In this document: piece by piece, positions 5,427 through 12,269 of the stretch | How the letters are laid out: every line of letters begins with the position of its first letter | Position numbering within the stretch: the first letter of the stretch is position 1 | Translations under genes and position numbers: made by a program | The notes under the pieces: model-generated | The model's database searches: none | What the model was told of the DNA's origin: nothing | Seen by the model: the letters and a program-made list of their open reading frames with translations, nothing else | Source of the DNA: Ruminococcaceae bacterium UBA1691 | GTDB lineage: Bacteria; Bacillota; Clostridia; Oscillospirales; Acutalibacteraceae | Assembly: GCA_002320555.1 (NCBI GenBank) | Contig: DCJV01000124.1 | Location: 1 to 14,704, forward strand | Direction of reading: 5' to 3' | DNA length: 14,704 nt

Positions 5427-7184
5427 ATGGCGCTTGATGGAATTTTTCTTCATTTTTTAAAGCAGGAGATCGAGCGCGAGGCGCTCGGTGCGCGTGTGGA
5501 AAAGGTGAGCCAGCCCTCGAAGGAGGAGCTGGTGCTCTCGCTGCGTAACCGCACGGGGGCATATAAGCTGCTGCTCAGCGTGCGGTCCAACAGCCCCCGG
5601 GTGCATTTTACCAAATATGCGCCGGACAACCCGCAGACACCGCCCATGCTCTGCATGCTCCTGCGCAAAACGCTCGTGGGTGCGGTGCTCACCGGGCTGC
5701 GGCAGGCGGGGCTCGACCGCGTGCTTTTCCTCGATTTCGACGCGAGCAATGAAATTGGCGATCGGGTGCACCCGAGCCTGTGCATCGAAATCATGGCGCG
5801 CCATAGCAATATCATCCTGCTCGACGAAAACGGCACCGTCATCGACGCGGTCAAGCGGATCGACGCGGCAAAATCATCCGTGCGGGAGATTTTGCCCGGT
5901 GTGCCCTATGAGCTGCCACCCGCGCAGGACAAGGTCAATCTTCTGCAGGAGGACGCACGCGCTGCCTATGAACGCGTTTTGGCGCAGGGGGAGGCGCGCC
6001 TTTCCGCCGCGCTGCTGCATTCCCTGCAGGGCGTGTCGCCGATCGTCTGCCGGGAGCTTGCAAACCGCGCGGCGGGGGAGGACCTTCTTGTCTCCTCGCT
6101 CAGCCTTGCGCAAAAGAGCATTCTGCTGCAGGAGCTGGAAGCGCTGCTCAAGCGTGTGCGCGGCGGCAGTCCAGAGCCGGAGATGGTACTGGATCAGGAG
6201 GGCAAGCCCGTCGATTTTGCATTCCTTCCCGTTGGCCAGTATGGCTCTTTGATGAATGTGCGCGCTTATCCGGAATTGTCGGCGCTGCTCGACGATTTTT
6301 ATACCGAACGCGATCGCGCTGAGCGCACCAAACAGCGTGCGCAGGATTTATTCCGCCTGTTGACGAGCACTATGGAGCGCATTACGCGCCGCCTGAACGC
6401 TCAGCGTGCGGAGCTTGCGGCCAGTGAGGACCGGGAAGAGCTGCGCATCCGCGCGGAGCTGATTAACGCCTATCAATATACGCTGGAAAAGGGCGCGCCG
6501 TTTTACGACGTGGAAAATTACTACGATGAGAACCGCATCCTGCGCATTCCGGCGGATCCCGCCCTTACGCCCGCGCGCAATGCGCAGAAGTATTACAAGG
6601 AGTACCGCAAGGCGCAGACCGCCCAGAGGGTGCTCACGGAGCAGATCGCCGCGGGAGAGCAAGAGCTCCAGTATATCGAGAGCGTATTCGACGCTTTGAG
6701 CCGCTCCCAGTCGGAGCGTGAGCTCGCGGAGATTCGGGAGGAACTGGCGGCGGGAGGCTATCTCAAGCGTAGGCGCAGTGCAAAGCAGAAGGCACCCAAG
6801 GCGCTGCCGCCCATGGAATTCTGCACGGACGACGGCTTTTCCATCCTTGTCGGGCGCAACAATGTGCAGAACGACAAGCTATCTCTGAAGATGGCTGCCA
6901 AGAATGATCTGTGGCTGCACACCAAAAATATCCCCGGCTCGCATGTCATTCTGGTAACCGGCGGGCGAGAGCCGAGCGGGGAAGCGCTCGTTCAAGCCGC
7001 CCAGCTCGCTGCCTGGTTTAGCCGCGCGCGGGAGTCGTCTTCCGTTCCCGTGGACTATACGCCCGTGCGCATGCTGCGTAAGCCGCAGGGCGCGCGGCCG
7101 GGCAAGGTGATCTACGACACCTATCGCACGCTGAGCGTCCGCCCGTCCGGAGAACTCGCGCAGCGGCTTGCACAGCACAAATGA
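5427..7184 (+). CDS. rqcH: Rqc2 homologue RqcH (NFACT ribosome quality control factor)
   Basis: A 585-residue NFACT protein. RqcH binds obstructed 50S subunits carrying peptidyl-tRNA and recruits tRNA-Ala to add C-terminal alanine tails that mark the nascent chain for proteolysis. The N-terminal NFACT-N domain begins MALDGIFLHFLKQEIE and has the conserved Asp97-Arg98 pair needed for tailing in B. subtilis RqcH. A helical/coiled-coil middle (about 270-450) has an insertion of charged residues. The C-terminal NFACT-R domain starts near residue 463 with FCTDDGFSILVGRNN and DLWLHTKNIPGSHVI. In-frame starts exist at 5355 and 5415, but family alignment and the 11-nt gap from AAAGGA (5410-5415) favour ATG 5427. 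The gene follows the NIF3 gene by 68 nt and is probably in one operon with trmK. Older names are FbpA or fibronectin-binding protein. Confidence 0.93.
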   Translation: MALDGIFLHFLKQEIEREALGARVEKVSQPSKEELVLSLRNRTGAYKLLLSVRSNSPRVHFTKYAPDNPQTPPMLCMLLRKTLVGAVLTGLRQAGLDRVLFLDFDASNEIGDRVHPSLCIEIMARHSNIILLDENGTVIDAVKRIDAAKSSVREILPGVPYELPPAQDKVNLLQEDARAAYERVLAQGEARLSAALLHSLQGVSPIVCRELANRAAGEDLLVSSLSLAQKSILLQELEALLKRVRGGSPEPEMVLDQEGKPVDFAFLPVGQYGSLMNVRAYPELSALLDDFYTERDRAERTKQRAQDLFRLLTSTMERITRRLNAQRAELAASEDREELRIRAELINAYQYTLEKGAPFYDVENYYDENRILRIPADPALTPARNAQKYYKEYRKAQTAQRVLTEQIAAGEQELQYIESVFDALSRSQSERELAEIREELAAGGYLKRRRSAKQKAPKALPPMEFCTDDGFSILVGRNNVQNDKLSLKMAAKNDLWLHTKNIPGSHVILVTGGREPSGEALVQAAQLAAWFSRARESSSVPVDYTPVRMLRKPQGARPGKVIYDTYRTLSVRPSGELAQRLAQHK

Positions 7185-7238
7185 CTATTTGTGAGAAATT
7201 GTCATTTTGAAAGCATGTTTATGCTTAAAAGGCAAGAA

Positions 7239-7268
7239 ACGGGCTTTTTTTGTAAAAAAAAGGCCCGT
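7239..7268. repeat. Inverted repeat with internal T7/A8 tracts after rqcH
   Basis: ACGGGC (7239-7244) and GCCCGT (7263-7268) flank T7, GT and A8, so the stem can extend through the A/T tracts with one unpaired G. It is not a classical terminator, because no T-run follows on the plus strand. It is the only strong structure between rqcH and the next promoter. A weaker AAGCAT-GTTT-ATGCTT hairpin lies at 7211-7226. Confidence 0.45.
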
Positions 7269-7291
7269 GAATTTGTCCATTACTACAAAAG

Positions 7292-7318
7292 TGTAACAAA
7301 AGGGTTACAATTTTGTAA
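7292..7318. promoter_or_regulatory. Overlapping dyads on the hydrolase promoter (candidate operator)
   Basis: TGTAAC (7292-7297) and GTTACA (7304-7309) form one dyad with a 6-nt spacer. TTACAA (7305-7310) and TTGTAA (7313-7318) form a second with a TT spacer, sharing the middle half-site. The pair overlaps the -35 region of the hydrolase gene, which suggests repressor binding. No regulator gene lies adjacent. Confidence 0.5.
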
Positions 7319-7332
7319 TCATGTGCTATAAT
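7305..7332 (+). promoter_or_regulatory. SigA-type promoter of the alpha/beta hydrolase gene
   Basis: TTACAA (7305-7310), a 16-nt spacer and TATAAT (7327-7332), preceded by TGC as an extended -10 element. The start is expected near 7339, leaving a leader of about 97 nt before the gene. The weak -35 fits control by the dyads described above. Confidence 0.75.
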
Positions 7333-7435
7333 AAAAACAACAGAAGTTCATATGAGCGTATGGACGGTTCGTATTGATCAGATATTTTATTTCTCTTTCC
7401 TTTTATATTAAGAGTATTTTCAGGAGGCATTGTGT

Positions 7436-8407
7436 ATGGATGTCATCACGAAGGAATATTCTTTTCCATCGGTTACCGGTCTTTCCGATATTTATGCAAA
7501 AAGCTGGGCTCCCGCAGGTGGGCAGGAGGTAACAGCTGTCTTTCAAATTTTACATGGAATGGCGGAGCATGTAACGCGTTATGATGCGTTTGCTTCCTAT
7601 CTGTGCGCGCAGGGATTTGCCGTTTTTGCCAACGATCATATCGGGCATGGCAGAAGCGCGGCAAATGACGAGGAGCTGGGCTACTTCGGGGAGGAGGACG
7701 GCTGGAAGGCCTTCGCGCGCGATGCAAAGGCGCTGACCGATTTGGCGCGCAGGGAGTACCCGGGTGTGCCTGTCATCGTGTTTGGACACAGCATGGGTTC
7801 CTTTGTGGCCCGTTATTACACAGAGCTGTATGGCAATGAGATCGACGGCGCGGTGTTCTGCGGCACGAGCGGTGAAAATCCGGCGGCGGGGATTGCCGTC
7901 GGGCTTGCGAGTTTTATCGCAAAGCGCCGCGGCAGCCACTACCGTAGCGAATTTATCAACCGGCTGGCCTTTGGCAGCTATCATAAAAAATGCGGGACGC
8001 CCCGCACGGCCTTCGATTGGCTGACCAAGGATGCGGAAATGGTTGACCGGTATGTGCAGGATCCCTGGTGTGGCTTCCTGTTTACCGCAGCGGGCTACCA
8101 CGATCTGTTCAGCCTCCTGAAGCATGTGTCCTCATCCAAATGGTATCAGAAGGTGCCGTATCCGCTGCCGATCCTGCTGACTTCCGGAGAGATGGATCCC
8201 GTGGGCGACTATGGGAAGGGCGTGCGGCAGGTTTACCGGGATCTGAAAAAGACAGGGCATGGAGATGTAACGATCAAGCTCTATCCAGATGATCGGCACG
8301 AGATTCTCAACGAGACCGACCGGGATGCCGTCTTTACGGATATTGCGGCATGGGCGTGCCGGGTGGTGAAAGAGGCGCGCGGGAGTGCCCATAACGAGGT
8401 ATTATAA
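7436..8407 (+). CDS. Alpha/beta hydrolase (serine aminopeptidase S33 / monoacylglycerol lipase-like)
   Basis: A 323-residue alpha/beta-hydrolase of the Hydrolase_4 type. The oxyanion region HGMAEH (residues 40-45), DHIGHGRS (67-74), the nucleophile elbow GHSMGS with Ser119, Asp254 in GEMDP and His288 in DDRHE complete a credible catalytic triad. No signal peptide is present, so it is cytosolic. The family mostly hydrolyses esters such as monoacylglycerols or lysophospholipids; the substrate here is not known. AGGAGG (7422-7427) lies 8 nt before ATG 7436, which is preferred over the in-frame TTG at 7430. The gene has its own promoter with a possible operator. The flavodoxin-like gene follows after 90 nt and may be co-transcribed. 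Confidence 0.9.
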   Translation: MDVITKEYSFPSVTGLSDIYAKSWAPAGGQEVTAVFQILHGMAEHVTRYDAFASYLCAQGFAVFANDHIGHGRSAANDEELGYFGEEDGWKAFARDAKALTDLARREYPGVPVIVFGHSMGSFVARYYTELYGNEIDGAVFCGTSGENPAAGIAVGLASFIAKRRGSHYRSEFINRLAFGSYHKKCGTPRTAFDWLTKDAEMVDRYVQDPWCGFLFTAAGYHDLFSLLKHVSSSKWYQKVPYPLPILLTSGEMDPVGDYGKGVRQVYRDLKKTGHGDVTIKLYPDDRHEILNETDRDAVFTDIAAWACRVVKEARGSAHNEVL

Positions 8408-8497
8408 ACACAGATTAAAATATCAAATTGATTTTATAGAGCGGCCAGCCGTTAAGGCTGTTCTGTAAAAAGTGTTATCCATAGGAGTGTGTGAATT

Positions 8498-8989
8498 TTG
8501 AAAACACTGTTGGTCTATTATTCCAATCAAAAAAATATCCGTTCACTTTGCGAGGATTCTGCACGGGAAGGCGAGGTAGACGTCTTGGAGCTGCGCGAGC
8601 GCTATGACCGCAGCGCGCTTTCCACCGTCACGGTCGGTGCGTATCTGGCCGTAAGAGGCCTGGGCTCCAAAATCGATCCAATTGAGATCAATTTGGACGA
8701 TTATGATACGATCATCTTGGCAACTCCCGTCTGGCACGGCAGCCCGGTGCCCGCGGTCAATGCCTTTTTGCATAAGGCGAACCTGCGCGGCAGGGTGGTT
8801 TCTGGCCTACTTTTATACGATGGCAGGCATGCCGCGAAGGCCATGGAAACGCTCCGGGAGCGCGTCCGGCTTGCGGGCGGCGTTTGCCGCGATGTCGTAT
8901 GCGTATCAGCCAAAGAGCTGCGCGAGAAGAACTGCGACGTGTTTTCGTTTGCCAAAACGAGCACATGTCTTGCCCCGGTTCTCTCTTAG
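8498..8989 (+). CDS. Flavodoxin-like protein with an altered phosphate loop
   Basis: A 163-residue protein with a flavodoxin fold pattern: MKTLLVYYS as the first strand, YDTIILATPVWHGSPVPAV (residues 69-87) as the strand and FMN-flanking loop with its Trp, and VSGLLLYDGRHAAKAMETL further on. The usual FMN-phosphate loop (S/T-x-T-G-N-T) is replaced by SNQKNI at 9-14, so FMN binding may be weak or different. It is soluble and has no signal peptide. The start is a TTG with AGGAG (8483-8487) 10 nt upstream. It follows the hydrolase gene and is closed by a terminator. It could be a redox carrier or a flavoprotein with a changed ligand. Close functional identity is not claimed. Confidence 0.8.
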   Translation: MKTLLVYYSNQKNIRSLCEDSAREGEVDVLELRERYDRSALSTVTVGAYLAVRGLGSKIDPIEINLDDYDTIILATPVWHGSPVPAVNAFLHKANLRGRVVSGLLLYDGRHAAKAMETLRERVRLAGGVCRDVVCVSAKELREKNCDVFSFAKTSTCLAPVLS

Positions 8990-9012
8990 CCCCCCAGCGC
9001 GCAGTGAAAGTG

Positions 9013-9053
9013 AACCATCGGTCTTCTGCGGAAGATACGATGGTTTATTTTTT
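9013..9053 (+). terminator. Intrinsic terminator after the flavodoxin-like gene
   Basis: AACCATCG (9013-9020) pairs with CGATGGTT (9038-9045), an inner CTTC/GAAG stem closes on TGCG, and a T-rich tail runs to 9053. Confidence 0.88.
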
Positions 9054-9246
9054 ACCGTAAAATGGTGCCCGTGTGATTGGAGTGCGGGGATTTGTGGTAA
9101 AATAATCTCGTGAATCGCTAAAGAATCAAAGATTCCAAACCAAACGCTTTGGAGAACATTGTTTCTGTAATGGAAGGCTCACGGGCTCGCTTTTGCGGCT
9201 GTATCGCACAGCGCTTTGCAGAATGAATTGGTGGTATTATTGTTAT
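9054..9246. other. Intergenic stretch with no recognised feature
   Basis: Part of the 349-nt gap between the flavodoxin-like gene and fprA. It contains small dyads such as GAATC-AAA-GATTC (9123-9135) and CCAAA/TTTGG, but no convincing gene, RNA family or strong promoter. An 18-codon open frame at 9171 has no ribosome binding site. Confidence 0.4.
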
Positions 9247-9275
9247 TTGACTTTTTCCTGAAAATGGCGTAAACT
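9247..9275 (+). promoter_or_regulatory. SigA-type promoter of fprA
   Basis: TTGACT (9247-9252), an exact 17-nt spacer and TAAACT (9270-9275). The start is expected near 9282, giving a leader of about 57 nt with GGGAGG at 9325-9330. Confidence 0.75.
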
Positions 9276-9338
9276 AATGGCCGATTAGAATAAGCGAACA
9301 AAATACGCACAGACAATGCTAATTGGGAGGCAAAAGGT

Positions 9339-10541
9339 ATGTATTGCACAAGGGAAATCACCCCTGACATCCATTGGGTAGGCGGCAATGACAGGCGTCT
9401 TGCACTTTTTGAAAATATGTTTCCGCTGCCCCAGGGTGTCGCCTATAATTCTTATCTGATCCTGGATAAAAAGGTTGCCCTGATAGACACCGTGGACGCG
9501 GCGATCACCCGGCAGTTTTTTGAAAATATTGATCATGTGCTTGCGGGGCGTTCCATCGACTATCTGGTCGTCAATCATATGGAGCCGGACCACTGCGCCA
9601 ATATCGAAGAGCTGGCACGCCGCTATCCGGAGATGAAGATCGTTGGCAATAAAAAAACGTTTCAGATGATCAGCCAGTTCTATGACTTTTCGCTGGAGGA
9701 CCGGTGTATGGAAGTGCGCGAGGGCGATACCCTTTCGCTGGGCGCGCACACGCTGAAATTCTATTTTGCCCCCATGGTTCACTGGCCGGAGGTTATGCTC
9801 GTCTATGAGGAGAGCCAGGGGATCCTGTTTGCAGCGGACGCGTTTGGCACGTTCGGCGCACATGATGGGGACATTTTCAGCGATGAAAAGGATTTCGAGC
9901 GCGTTTATCTCTCAGAAGCGCGCCGGTACTATGCCAATATTGTGGGCAAATACGGCCCACAGGTGCAGGCTGCGCTCAAAAAGCTTGCTGGCGCCGATAT
10001 CCGCGTGATCTGCCCGCTCCACGGCCCGATTTGGCGTGAGGATCTCGGCTACATTCTGGACAAGTACGACCATTGGAGCAAATACCTTCCGGAGGAGCCC
10101 GGCGTCGTGCTGGCTTATGCATCCATGTATGGTAATACGGAAAATGCCGTAGATATCATCGCAAATAAACTGGCGCAGCGTGGCGTTGCGGCTTTAAGCG
10201 TCTATGACGTTTCTAAAACTCATCCCTCCGAAATCATTGCGGAGATGTTCCGCCTGAGCCATATGGTGCTGGCCGCTCCCACCTATAATATGGGCATTTA
10301 CTATGGGATGGACAATCTCCTGCATGAGATGGCGGCGCTGAACCTGCAAAACCGTAAGGCGGCGATTGTTGGCAACGGCTCCTGGTCGCCCGCATCGGCG
10401 CAGCTGATGAAAAAGCAGCTCGAGGGTATGAAAAACATGACGCTCGTCTGCGAGCCGCTGGAAATCCGTTCCGCCCTGAAGCGGGAGCAGTTGCCCGCAG
10501 TGGACGCTCTGGTGGATGCGATCTGCGCATCGATGGAATAA
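9339..10541 (+). CDS. fprA: Flavodiiron protein FprA (oxygen/NO reductase)
   Basis: A 400-residue flavodiiron protein that reduces O2 to water and/or NO to N2O in the cytosol of anaerobes. The N-terminal metallo-beta-lactamase-like domain (about 1-250) carries all expected iron ligands: His80, Glu82, Asp84 and His85 in HMEPDH, His148, Asp167 and His228. The C-terminal flavodoxin domain (about 255-400) has the FMN loop SMYGNTENAV (262-271) and APTYNMGIYY. It is the short class A form, with no fused rubredoxin or flavin reductase domain, so it needs an external electron donor; none is encoded immediately next to it. GGGAGG lies 8 nt before the ATG. It is a single-gene unit with its own promoter and terminator. 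The catalytic residues are complete; relative O2 and NO preference cannot be told from sequence. Confidence 0.95.
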   Translation: MYCTREITPDIHWVGGNDRRLALFENMFPLPQGVAYNSYLILDKKVALIDTVDAAITRQFFENIDHVLAGRSIDYLVVNHMEPDHCANIEELARRYPEMKIVGNKKTFQMISQFYDFSLEDRCMEVREGDTLSLGAHTLKFYFAPMVHWPEVMLVYEESQGILFAADAFGTFGAHDGDIFSDEKDFERVYLSEARRYYANIVGKYGPQVQAALKKLAGADIRVICPLHGPIWREDLGYILDKYDHWSKYLPEEPGVVLAYASMYGNTENAVDIIANKLAQRGVAALSVYDVSKTHPSEIIAEMFRLSHMVLAAPTYNMGIYYGMDNLLHEMAALNLQNRKAAIVGNGSWSPASAQLMKKQLEGMKNMTLVCEPLEIRSALKREQLPAVDALVDAICASME

Positions 10542-10554
10542 AACAGGCAAAAAG

Positions 10555-10587
10555 AAATCCCGGCGGGCACAGCTCGCCGGGATTTTT
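10555..10587 (+). terminator. Strong intrinsic terminator after fprA
   Basis: A near-continuous 14-bp stem pairs 10555-10568 with 10572-10585, with one G-T pair and an ACA loop. It has a GC-rich core and ends in T5. Confidence 0.93.
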
Positions 10588-10779
10588 GTGTCTGGTTTGG
10601 CAAAGAACAGTCCTGCGCCATCAAACAGATGTTTGGCCAGCCGCACCGCCTGAGGATATAGAGCGTCAGGGTGCCTGGGCCCTCCTCCGGAAATGTCTGC
10701 GCAAACAGCTATTTGAGCTCGTTGAGCCAATCTGTGGGAAGAAAGCGCCTCTCATGCTGCCTTTCCGCAGGGATTTCTA
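10588..10779. other. Intergenic stretch, possible gene remnant on the minus strand
   Basis: No intact gene is seen in the 323-nt gap between fprA and the lipoprotein gene. On the minus strand, two short stretches look protein-like but sit in different frames: RRFLPTDWLNELK, followed by a stop codon, and YPQAVRLAKHLFDGAGLFFA. This could be a decayed gene or chance. I do not recognise a family. Confidence 0.2.
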
Positions 10780-10808
10780 TGGACTTTTTTGCATGCTTCC
10801 CGTATAAT
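10780..10808 (+). promoter_or_regulatory. SigA-type promoter of the lipoprotein gene
   Basis: TGGACT (10780-10785), a 17-nt spacer and a perfect TATAAT (10803-10808). The start is expected near 10815. AGGAGG follows at 10851-10856. Confidence 0.75.
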
Positions 10809-10864
10809 AAACAGGAAAAGCGATCAAACAGCCCAGCGGTCGTTTTGAAAAGGAGGAACGAAGG

Positions 10865-11254
10865 ATGAAAACGATATGGAAACTGGTAGCGATGCTGATG
10901 GCGGCGATTCTGATGCTGACGGCGCTGACCGCCTGCGCCGGCCCGGAGAAGAAAATTTTGGGTAAATGGATGGACTCATCCAATATGAGCGGCTATGACT
11001 TCCAGGAAGAGGGAATTGTGGAATTGACCTATGCGAATTTCACTGTTCCGGTTGTCAATATCCCGTTTACGGGGACTGTAAAAGGTACCTATTCGCTTGG
11101 CGAGGATAACACGCTGACGATTACCTATTCGATCTACAGCAAGAGCATTACGAAGACGTATACGTATTCCATCGAGGACAGTGCGCTGACTTTGGTCGAG
11201 AAGGAGTCGGGCGACCGCTCTGTCTATATCCGGCAGGCAGATTCCACGAACTGA
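10865..11254 (+). CDS. Small lipoprotein, DUF5640-like
   Basis: A 129-residue precursor with a classic lipoprotein signal peptide: the positive MKTIWK start, a hydrophobic stretch at residues 7-21, and the lipobox LTAC with Cys24 as the lipidated residue. The mature part of about 105 residues begins with charged PEKK and then has a small beta-rich domain: LGKWMD, a YDFQEEGIVEL strand pair, GTYSLGEDNTLTITY and ALTLVEK. This pattern resembles DUF5640 or lipocalin-like domains common in Firmicutes lipoproteins. It should be anchored to the outer face of the membrane; the function is unknown. AGGAGG is 8 nt before the ATG. It is a single-gene unit, convergent with the second gerQ-like gene, and no clear plus-strand terminator follows. 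Confidence 0.82.
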   Translation: MKTIWKLVAMLMAAILMLTALTACAGPEKKILGKWMDSSNMSGYDFQEEGIVELTYANFTVPVVNIPFTGTVKGTYSLGEDNTLTITYSIYSKSITKTYTYSIEDSALTLVEKESGDRSVYIRQADSTN

Positions 11255-11295
11255 CGGCATCGAGCTTTCTGTCAGTGAGCAGGTATTCCGTGCAT

Positions 11296-11336
11296 TAAAA
11301 AAATGCAGAGCGGTTTCGCCGGGCTAAAATCTGCAT
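11296..11336 (-). terminator. Intrinsic terminator of the minus-strand gerQ-like gene
   Basis: Read on the minus strand, ATGCAGA (11336-11330) pairs with TCTGCAT (11309-11303). An inner CGG/CCG stem lies between them, and the T-run continues to 11297. It lies about 90 nt beyond the gene's stop. Confidence 0.82.
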
Positions 11337-11423
11337 GATAACGAACCGGACGCGTTACCAAGTGGGAAATCCCCCTTTTGCAGCGCGCCCGGCTTTCACT
11401 TGCTCTGATATACCGGAAGCAGG

Positions 11424-11921
11424 CTAAATTCTGTTTTGATAGGAATTTCCTTCCTCCCGTAGCCGCCTTGGGACGGAACCGCCAATTGTGGAATCATTCA
11501 GCGGCATATAGCGGAAGCCATTGCTGCCCGCCATGTTATCGTACCATCTGCAAATTTTGTTTTCTACCTGTTGTACATCCTGAGGCACTTCCGTGTAAGG
11601 TGTTGCAGTCATTCCTGCGGCGAAGAATGTGACAAATTTCAGCGAGTACATATCGCAGGAGGTCAGCGTGTTGGTCGATTCGTCAAATAGGACGAAATAA
11701 TTGGTGCCCACCTGCGTGAGAACGCCTTCAAACACCACTATTTTGTTGGTCCCTATCAGCATCTGGCAGACGATATAGTGGCCTATCTCGTCGGCCATGA
11801 TCTCCGGAAGCGTTTTGGTCTGGATCTTGCCACAGTGGTTTTGGATGTCAGCAGCAACGCGCTCTGGATATTGTGAAGTCTCCTCAGGGGCGGGCCCGGG
11901 AGACAAATTGTTCTCTGTCAT
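11424..11921 (-). CDS. GerQ-like spore coat protein (copy 2)
   Basis: A 165-residue paralogue of the GerQ-like protein at 742-1200. Residues 38-99 align without gaps to residues 47-108 of copy 1, with about 25 identities over 62 columns counted by eye. They share LIGTN, a central Gly-x-Leu turn, an invariant Cys (52 here, 60 in copy 1) and YSLKF. Both tails also contain NMAGS. This copy has more cysteines and lysines and a different tail. AAAGGGGA on the minus strand (11937-11930) lies 8 nt before the ATG. A CATAAAAT box (minus strand, 12028-12021) resembles a SigE -10, but no matching -35 is clear. No cwlJ-like gene is next to it, so it may serve another hydrolase or coat layer. The spore role is inferred from the family only. 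Confidence 0.75.
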   Translation of the reverse strand: MTENNLSPGPAPEETSQYPERVAADIQNHCGKIQTKTLPEIMADEIGHYIVCQMLIGTNKIVVFEGVLTQVGTNYFVLFDESTNTLTSCDMYSLKFVTFFAAGMTATPYTEVPQDVQQVENKICRWYDNMAGSNGFRYMPLNDSTIGGSVPRRLREEGNSYQNRI

Positions 11922-12113
11922 GTAAAAAATCCCCTTTCGTTATGACTGATTCCTACCGGTATACACTTCGCATATTTCGGCAGGCTTTATCCTTGACAAG
12001 GGCATTGCGCCCATCGTTCCATTTTATGTGAAAAACACGGGGTGGTGAACGGGTTCTTTTCCGTACATGTCTACCAAAATGCAATGCAGCTCTGGTAATT
12101 GATACCGAAACGC

Positions 12114-12142
12114 TTGAAAGCGGCCCCAAAACTATGTATAAT
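12114..12142 (+). promoter_or_regulatory. SigA-type promoter upstream of the NuoE/NuoF operon
   Basis: TTGAAA (12114-12119), an exact 17-nt spacer and a perfect TATAAT (12137-12142). The start is expected near 12149, only about 11 nt before a large terminator-like hairpin. Confidence 0.82.
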
Positions 12143-12159
12143 AAGTGCGAGACTAGAGA

Positions 12160-12221
12160 CGAACAATCCATGCGCATCCCGCGCGGAAAGATCCGCAGGA
12201 TGCGGATTGTTCGCTTTTTTT
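12160..12221 (+). terminator. Large terminator-like hairpin in the operon leader
   Basis: CGAACAATCC (12160-12169) pairs with GGATTGTTCG (12204-12213). GCATCC (12174-12179) pairs with GGATGC (12198-12203), leaving a 4-nt ATGC bulge on the 5' side, and GCGG/CCGC (12183-12186 and 12193-12196) caps it. T7 follows at 12215-12221. It looks like a full terminator placed just after the promoter, so it should either end a short RNA of about 70 nt or act as a regulated attenuator. Confidence 0.8.
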
Positions 12222-12230
12222 GAAACAGAT

Positions 12231-12252
12231 GCGGCGAAAAATGCCGCTTTTT
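12231..12252 (+). terminator. Second terminator-like hairpin before the NuoE-like start
   Basis: GCGGC (12231-12235) pairs with GCCGC (12243-12247) around a 7-nt loop, and T5 follows at 12248-12252. It is shorter than the hairpin before it, and it abuts the ribosome binding site AAGGAGG (12255-12261). Confidence 0.6.
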
Positions 12253-12269
12253 AGAAGGAGGCAATTGTT

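Noticed and set aside
4933..5562. Minus-strand open frame over the NIF3 and RqcH genes
   Set aside because: It is fully covered by two genes with clear family motifs on the plus strand. The translation is low-complexity, Arg/Pro-rich and without a domain.
8446..8460. CAGCC-GTTAA-GGCTG hairpin between the hydrolase and flavodoxin-like genes as a terminator
   Set aside because: The stem is only 5 bp and is followed by TTCTG, not a T-run. It does not convincingly separate the two genes.
9171..9227. 18-codon open frame in the fprA upstream region
   Set aside because: No ribosome binding site, no resemblance to a leader peptide, and it lies upstream of the predicted fprA promoter.
11359..11402. 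CAAGTG/CACTTG arms 32 nt apart downstream of the second gerQ-like gene
   Set aside because: Short arms with a long loop are expected by chance, and the true terminator lies further downstream at 11296-11336.
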